From: Asterochloris sp. CNOR1
Taxonomy: Eukaryota; Chlorophyta; Trebouxiophyceae; Trebouxiales; Trebouxiaceae
Reading direction: 5' to 3'
DNA length: 64,000 nucleotides
Assembly: GCA_963969365.1 (NCBI GenBank)
Contig: OZ017753.1
Span: 1,550,001 to 1,614,000, forward strand
The translations under genes were made by a program, and so were the position numbers. Within the stretch, counting starts at the first letter, position 1. Each line of letters opens with the position of its first letter. The notes under the pieces were generated by a model. The model saw only the letters and a list, made by a program, of their open reading frames with translations, ran no database searches and was not told the DNA's origin. Below are positions 58,480 through 64,000 of this stretch, one piece after another.

Positions 58480-58992
58480 AGTGTTAACCTCCCATTGATG
58501 AGCACGCCAGATGAGAGGAGAGGGCTACCCTCTTGGACAAGCTGGGGACAGCGCTTCATGCAGTGCCACAATGCCATGTAAAACATCGACCTGTGTGGCT
58601 GTTGCACCCCAAGTTTCTCCAAAGACTGCCAGAGGCATGGGGCACGCAGGCAGAGGCCGCCTTGAAGACCGCAAAGCAGCCGTTTGGTGTGAGCCTTCCG
58701 CTGGACTTGATGGACATACTGCTGGTCACTTGTGCATAGTCTGGCCTGAATCCAGCTCGGTCTGGTTGCAAAAGCATGGTATACCAGCAGAAGGAAGATG
58801 GCACACCCCCCTCACATACAATGCCAGACTTCAAAAGCTTAGGTTCATCATCAGTACCACTCGGGGTTATATGGCCGGCCTGCAACAACTGGCAGCCAAG
58901 GGACAGTGCGCTGGCTCTGCAGTGCGGCACAAATGTAGGCAAAACCTCATCAAGGATGCCGAGCATGTTTACTGTGCTGCCAGTGCTTTCAC

Positions 58993-60199
58993 ATGGATCC
59001 CAGATGTAACATCAGCACCTTTGATGCCATGAAGGCAAAGCAAGTGGATTCTGCAGGCAGAGCCGATCCACCTGCAATCTTCAGAGACATCCTCAGCATT
59101 GCCCGGGGGGCGCCTGGGAATGCAGGGCCTGCAAGTGTTGAGCGCCTGCCACTGGCTTAATTCCTTGCAGCCATGGAAGCCAGGCTCCATCCAAGAGCCA
59201 TATGCATGTCTGACTGCAGGCTTACAAGACAAGCAGCGAGACAATTCTGCACATTGCGGCATCGCCGATGGCATGCCACTCGCAGAAGCACAAAGAGGCA
59301 GTTGAGCCATACCTGAGTAGAACATCATCAAGACTGCCAGGCACAGACAGAGCTGCGCAAGGCTGCGCCTCAGTTGCAACGAGCTGCATGCGTTCATGGA
59401 CACAGCATGCCCAGCTGGAAACACACACTCCTGGCCCCGTCAAAGTCTGCAGACTCTGTTACGCTGCAGAAGCACTGGAGAATAGACTGCTTGTCCTTGC
59501 GACTGCCCGGAGTTGACTGATATCTTTGCAGGCTTTGGGAATGGCAAGTTGAAAGCATTGAAGCCCTGGCTCAGGCTTTGCAGGCAGCAAGTAAGAGCGC
59601 TGCCTGTTTGATTGGGTCGCCCTGCAGGCTGCACAGGAAGGCCCTGTTGGGGCATTCCTTACAGGCTTGAAGGCAAAGACGATCTGCTGCTTGTGAGACG
59701 CAGCTTCAGCATGGTGCACAGTGCACTGGACCTACAGGGCAACATAGCATTTGTCCTGTGGGATGTCTAAGGGAAACCCTGACAGCGACAGGCCAATGCT
59801 TGTGTCTCAGGTGCTTCAGGAATGCATCTCGCATCAATTTTTGGTGGCAGGGTCAGTGCTTGAGGCCTGAGGCCCAGCCGTCCCTGCCCCTTCCTGGAGA
59901 AGGAGTTCAGATAGAGTCGGGAGGCATTGCACTTGGTGTATATGGTGGCAGGCAAGCCTAGCACCATGCTGAAGTGTGAACCTCCACATTCATGCCATGT
60001 AACAAGCCCCGGTCTGCAGCTGGGCACTATCATGGTCAGTCCCAAACAGCCATTTGCCGTTTGTGTGGTGCAGCACTCTTGCCCTGTTCCCTAAGGCTGC
60101 TCTGCACATTCATGCAGCTGCCACGCCTACCAGCAACCTGACATCGCGCTAAGCATCTTCCGTGCCGCCTACGTAGAGCTTGCCAAAAGGCGCAGTTAA
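58993..60199 (+). CDS. Possible unrecognised or decaying multi-exon gene
   Basis: The 1.86-kb stretch between the PAP2_C-like gene and RRP43 (58480-60340) has no complete gene model. Several plus-strand pieces look coding, flanked by plausible splice sites: MDPRCNISTFDAMKAKQVDS (58993), AYKTSSETILHIAASPMACH with KHKEAVEPYLS (~59220), GFGNGKLKALKPWLRLC (~59533), DDLLLVRRSFSMVHSALDLQ (~59680), VLQECISHQFLVAG (~59812) and AYQQPDIALSIFRAAYVELA (~60130). Frames between pieces do not chain cleanly in my hands, and I recognise no domain. It may be a real gene of unknown function, a pseudogene, or coincidence. Confidence 0.2.
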
Positions 60200-60340
60200 A
60201 GTAGCAGTCCTGATGGCAGGGCCTCATGGAAAGCCGACAGAATGATGGAGGAATGAACACTGCTGATCTGGTATCTGGATGCAAAGCAGCGCAGGACCAA
60301 TGAGCCAGGGGGGTTTCAGGTGAGCAAAAACAGGCAAACG

Positions 60341-61939
60341 TCAGGCAGCACCACATTGCTGCTTGAGCAGAGATCGCATCTCCTTGTATCTATGCTTGGC
60401 GGCCTCAATCGCCTGCAGTAGCTGCACAGGAGTCACCTCCCTCTGCCCCAGAAGGAATGGACCTGCAGCATGAGCAATCCTTATTGAGAGCTACCCATGC
60501 GGGGCTGGCAGCTTGCTAGGAGGCGGGTGACCTTGGTCCTATTAAGCAACAGCAGCAAAGCAGCACTGAGCAGCTTTGACCCTGACGCAACAGTTGCAAG
60601 TGGGTGCTGAACCAACACATCAGAGAGCGAGCTGCCAACAGCAGCCGACCTGCTATCAGCCTGTCACGCTCATCCATGGCTGTGCTGATGGTGCAGGCAG
60701 CCAATGCCTCCTCCTCTGCAGTGGGATCTGTGAGCAGCTGGCCCTCATACAAAATGCAGGTGGTGCACAAAGGCACTGCCCGCAGGCGCAGTGGCACTGC
60801 AGGGGTTTGCTTGGGTGACTCCTGCTGCTGCTCAGCCTCCCTGAGCGTGACATTGCCACTGTTGTTCACCACTGCCTGTGGCAGCTTCAGGGTGGACAGT
60901 GCAGCAACAGCGGCTAGCAGAGCTGCGTCCAGCAGGCTGCCAGCTGCGTCCAGTATGTACAGTTCCAGGTATACACACCTGCAGGCAGGCAGAGCACCTG
61001 GCCAGAGTGGTGGGCATGCAGAGCCAGTCGGAGAGAGGCACTGCTGGGTGCACATGCAGATGCAGGCAGGGCAGATGCCACCTTGTGTGAGCATACCTGC
61101 CAAGCTCACCATACTGCCTTGCCTGGGCTGATGCAGAGGTCCTTCAAGTCCACAGCGCCTGCTGCCTGGAGTATGCTGCTGACCTGCAGAGTGGCGGATC
61201 TGCCTTTGAAATCCTGGCATTATCTTCACAGCCCTGAGTCCTGGCCACCATGCAAACCATGGCAGGAAGGGCATCAGGGGCAGACAGGTCTGGCTGTGCA
61301 GCTGCCTCTGCAACGCGTTGCACAGACACACCCGCTCCGTCAGGCTCTGAGCCGCTGGGGAGACCCGCCCCGGCCTGTGTGCTGCAGAAGCCAGTGCTGT
61401 CATCTCAACAGCCACCTGCACAAGGGCAGGACATTGCTGAGCCTGGCAATAAGACATGCAAATCACGCAACTGCTTTGCTTGTTGCATGTAATGACGCAC
61501 GCTTTGTGTTCGCCGTCCCCACAGCAAACACAGTGGTGCCACTGAGGAACTAAGGGAGACATGTGGTCACCAGACAATCAACTTGCCTGCAGCTGCCCCT
61601 GCTGAGGAGTGTCCTCTGCTGGTACTGCGACCTCCAGCTTGATGCCTGCCATCAGAGTTGTGCTGCCAATTTTGATCAGCGCAGAGCTGTTTGCTGTGCT
61701 GATGACTCCCAAGCCAATGCTGATTTGCCTGCAGCATTTGTGTCATGCTGTGTGCATGCTGGGCATGTCCTGCTGCACATATGGATGGAAGCAAGCATGA
61801 CAGACCTGGCTCTACCAAGTGGTCGCCCATCAGGACGCACGCCTTCAGTCACAAACTTGCTCAAAAACTCTGCAGGGTACAGGCGCTGGAACGCTTCAGC
61901 CTGCAGGCTGTCTCCTTCTGCAACTGCTGCTACTGCCAT
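60341..61939 (-). CDS. RRP43: Exosome complex subunit RRP43 (EXOSC8-like, RNase PH fold)
   Basis: Exons, 5' to 3': 61939-61806, 61728-61587, 61415-61332, 61183-61110, 60978-60650, 60462-60341; 294 residues, the family's size. Markers: RLYPAEFLSKF, GVRPDGRPLGRARQ, ISTANSSALIKIGSTTLMAG, HRPGRVSP, VDLKDLCISPGKAVW, ELYILDAAGSLLDAALLAAV, DPTAEEEALAACTISTAMDE. It is one of six non-catalytic RNase PH-like ring subunits of the eukaryotic RNA exosome (3'-5' RNA decay and rRNA processing, nucleus and cytosol). The ATG at 61939 was preferred to the in-frame GTG two codons upstream. Exon 2 ends at a GC donor (gcaagt). The long continuous open frame over 60516-61577 comprises introns that happen to be open. 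The start is 109 bp from the divergent F-box gene. Confidence 0.9.
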
Positions 61940-62048
61940 TGACACAGCCGCCTCAGATCCTCATGGAGGATGTGGCTTTCATAGGCTGGCCAGAAGAAAG
62001 CAAGAAGCCCAGTCAAACACTTGGCGACGCGGCAAAGTCAGGCAGTGC
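61940..62048. promoter_or_regulatory. Short bidirectional promoter, RRP43 / F-box gene
   Basis: Only 109 bp separate the two predicted start codons, so both transcripts should start in or very near this segment unless the F-box gene has an upstream exon. No TATA-like element is evident. Confidence 0.35.
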
Positions 62049-63504
62049 ATGCCGAGCAGCGATTGGGCAGACGTTCCGCCTGATCTGCTGCCGTTAGTGG
62101 CAACAGGACTGTCAGATGATGAAATCCAGTGCTGCAGGTGAGCACATGCACGTGTGCAGGCAGGGCAGATGACATGGTGGTCTGATAGAGGCCTCTTGCC
62201 CTGCAGACTTGTGTGCAAGCGATGGCGTCTGGGGTTCTCCCTGGCTGTTCACAGCCTGTGCATGAAGCAAAGCGTGTGGGCAAAACAGTGGCCAGCACTC
62301 TCCACTGCATTCCCACTGTGCAGGTAAGCAGTCCATTTGCTGCACCCAGACATTTGATGCATGCACGCATTAGGTCTTCCCTCACACCATTTGTTGTCTG
62401 AATGCAGGCGTCTGGACATCAGGAACCTGCAGATCCTGCCAGAGCATGTGCCCATCCTCGCGCAGCTGTCAAGTGTACAAGTGCTGCAACACAGTGACTT
62501 CCAGGTGGGGCCGCGCCACACTCTCCCTGTCGCAGCAAGGCCGCCAATCTTGATGCATCCTGGCTCTTGATGGATGGTCCATTGGGGCTTGAGGCAGCGC
62601 CTTGGGTGTGCTATCCTTGTGGCAGAGAGCAAGGAGCATGGGCCACTAAATCTAAGTTGGGCAGGCTCTGTTGCACTCAGGCAGGCTCTGCTGCAGCACG
62701 ACACGACCAGGGAGCTGACTCGCTGCCCTGCTGCTGTAGTGCCCAGGCAGCCCTGAAGTGTACATCGCACAGCTGACAGCATGGACCAGTGCCCTGCTGG
62801 AGCAGGCGCCCCACATGCGGGTGCTGGCCGAGGTGCACACATTCTCCCCCGGGCAGGTGCTCACCGACATGGACGCCCAGCAGCTGGTAGCGCTGCCCAC
62901 CAACGTGAGCATCACGCGCCTGTTGCTCACACGCTTGGGGGGAAGCATCACCCTCACTGCCTTTGCAGCAGTGTGCCAGCTCACAGGGCTATCAAGTCTA
63001 TCTGCCACCTGTCGCATGGCTCTCGGGAACAAGGATTTTGAGCAGCTGGCAGGCCTTACCCTGCTCCAAGACCTTGACATTGGCCCCCTGAACAATGTGG
63101 ACGACCAAGGTTTTTTCAAGGGCCTGTCACCTCTCACCAACCTGCAAGCCCTGGAGCTGCAGGGCATGCCTTTGGTGACTGATGAAGGATTTGGAAGTAT
63201 CATCCCCTCCCTTGCCAGTGTCACTAGCCTGTCCCTTGTGAAGTGTGTACAGCTCACCGACGCCTCATTGACCCGCCTCACCAGCCTGCAGCAGTTGTTA
63301 CAGCTTTTCTTCAGCGACAACGGTCAGGGCTGCCCGGAGGGGTTCACAGTCGCTGGCCTTGACCACCTCCTCAGGGACATCCCTGCCCTGGCTTCAGTAA
63401 ACTTTCGGGGGTGCAAGTATCTGAAGATGGCTGACAGAGCTCGGGTCCACAGCAACCTCCACACAGACAGACTGCGACGCATTTCACTTTTGAGCTTGAC
63501 CTGA
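62049..63504 (+). CDS. F-box protein with leucine-rich repeats
   Basis: Exons 62049-62137, 62207-62323, 62408-62504, 62740-63504; 355 residues. The N-terminus MPSSDWADVPPDLLPLVAT, followed by CCRLVCKRWRLGF, is an F-box-like motif (DxPxxLL...VCKxW). The large last exon holds degenerate LRRs: LTLLQDLDIGPLNNVDDQG, LTNLQALELQGMPLVTDEG, VTSLSLVKCVQLTDASL, IPALASVNFRGCKYL. It is expected to be a substrate-recognition subunit of an SCF (Skp1-Cullin) ubiquitin ligase; the target is unknown. The frame is open upstream of the chosen ATG, so a 5' extension is possible. The last acceptor is tag, at 62737-62739. Confidence 0.75.
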
Positions 63505-63697
63505 GTGCAAACAGCTGAGGTGCTGAGCTAGTGCTTTGCGACATACACTTGAGTGTAAGTTTGACAGTCATGCACACTTCCATATACTGACGCACGGCTT
63601 CTCAACCTCATGAGATGACGACGTGAGGAGTCTTATGATAGAAGCTAATACATAGCAAGCAGACAGCTGCGAGACAGGTCTGTGTATTGGTCCATCA
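63505..63697. other. Intergenic between convergent genes
   Basis: 193 bp, AT-richer around 63580-63660; it probably contains the polyadenylation signals of both flanking genes. Confidence 0.4.
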
Positions 63698-64000
63698 TCA
63701 GCCTGTCACAGCCACTCCAGGGACAGGGACAGAGGTCGTCTGCTGCTGGCCAGGGGGCGCATCAGCAGCAGCCCCAGGAGAGTCACCACTGGCAAAGGAC
63801 ACCGGCAGCTGGGACAGACTGACAACGGGCAGTGCAGGCGCAGGCGGGGACTCGCCAGCGGTCCCTCCAGTGTCGGGCCGCGGTGCAGGTGCAGGCGTGG
63901 CGTGCGCACTGCTGTTGCTGGCAGGCTGCTGCTCTGGCTGGGTCTGCTGGCTGCTGGGCACACTGTTGCCACCGATGTTGGGGAAGCTACCATTGCTATC
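63698..64000 (-). CDS. 3' end of a Pro/Ser/Gln/Ala-rich protein, truncated by window edge
   Basis: The minus-strand frame is open from the window edge to a stop at 63698-63700: NGSFPNIGGNSVPSSQQTQP, then PAPAPRPDTGGTAGESPPAP, and ending PGQQQTTSVPVPGVAVTG. It is low-complexity and presumably disordered, typical of the tail of a larger regulatory or RNA-binding protein. No domain is visible in the window. Because composition bias can leave a frame open by chance, confidence is moderate. Confidence 0.4.
   Translation of the reverse strand, partial: DSNGSFPNIGGNSVPSSQQTQPEQQPASNSSAHATPAPAPRPDTGGTAGESPPAPALPVVSLSQLPVSFASGDSPGAAADAPPGQQQTTSVPVPGVAVTG

Noticed and set aside
58560-59030. Retroelement RNase H-like remnant
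   Set aside because: A few fragments loosely resemble polymerase/RNase H linkers, but no catalytic motif is present and frames are inconsistent.
60516-61577. 353-codon continuous minus-strand frame
   Set aside because: It reads through RRP43 exons and the open introns between them. Family alignment requires the introns to be removed, and the spliced model has the right length.
1-64000. tRNA, rRNA, CRISPR, IS elements or LTR retrotransposons
   Set aside because: I looked for cloverleaf-like, direct-repeat/spacer, transposase and reverse-transcriptase signals on both strands and saw none I could support.

Overview
This is nuclear DNA of an intron-rich, GC-rich green alga, most likely a trebouxiophyte-type chlorophyte. 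The evidence is the short exons (many 30-300 bp), GT-AG introns that almost always end in ctgcag, a plant-type CDPK, an OPR/RAP organelle RNA-binding protein, a plant-like ABCG half-transporter and a chloroplast-type SppA. Species assignment is inference. Exon models were read by eye from both strands. I checked reading phase at every junction I list, and the summed exon lengths of each complete model are divisible by three.

Layout, left to right. (1) 525-2968 (+) is a DUF815/AAA-like protein, 5' end unresolved. (2) 3056-7133 (-) is a CPYC glutathione S-transferase. (3) 7529-9267 (+) is deoxyhypusine hydroxylase. (4) 9330-11780 (-) is C53/CDK5RAP3. (5) ~11796-23198 (+) is a large ABCG transporter carrying an inserted EF-hand-like pair. 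(6) 24032-24390 (+) is a small Gln/Ser/Gly-rich protein. (7) 24562-31649 (-) is an octotricopeptide-like protein with a C-terminal RAP domain. (8) 31958-34056 (+) is an FHA/MCRS1-like protein. (9) 35300-39880 (+) is a calcium-dependent protein kinase. (10) 40047-42557 (-) is a SAXO-like, probably ciliary, microtubule protein. (11) 43660-49279 (-) is the SppA protease. (12) 50408-52071 (+) is a SOUL heme-binding protein. (13) 53328-55861 (+) is an unrecognised helical protein. (14) 56183-58479 (-) is a sphingomyelin-synthase-like (PAP2_C) membrane protein lacking both catalytic histidines. (15) 60341-61939 (-) is exosome subunit RRP43. (16) 62049-63504 (+) is an F-box/LRR protein. (17) 63698-64000 (-) is the 3' end of a Pro/Ser/Gln-rich protein that runs off the window.

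There is no operon-like functional grouping. The genes are mixed housekeeping, organelle, membrane and signalling functions packed in alternating orientation, with convergent 3' ends as little as 62 bp apart and divergent starts as little as 109 bp apart.

The most unusual signal is structural. Many introns contain decaying tandem copies of the splice junction and the first (or last) ~30-70 bp of the adjacent exon. The period is locus-specific: 94 bp at 21342-21578, ~50 bp at 32658-32780, ~57-60 bp at 29631-29840, and ~100-130 bp at 30805-31218. Introns here appear to lengthen by repeated tandem duplication across the splice site, each copy carrying its own AG or GT. In one gene such a duplication seems to be retained as coding sequence. 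Six introns with GC-AG boundaries are also present.
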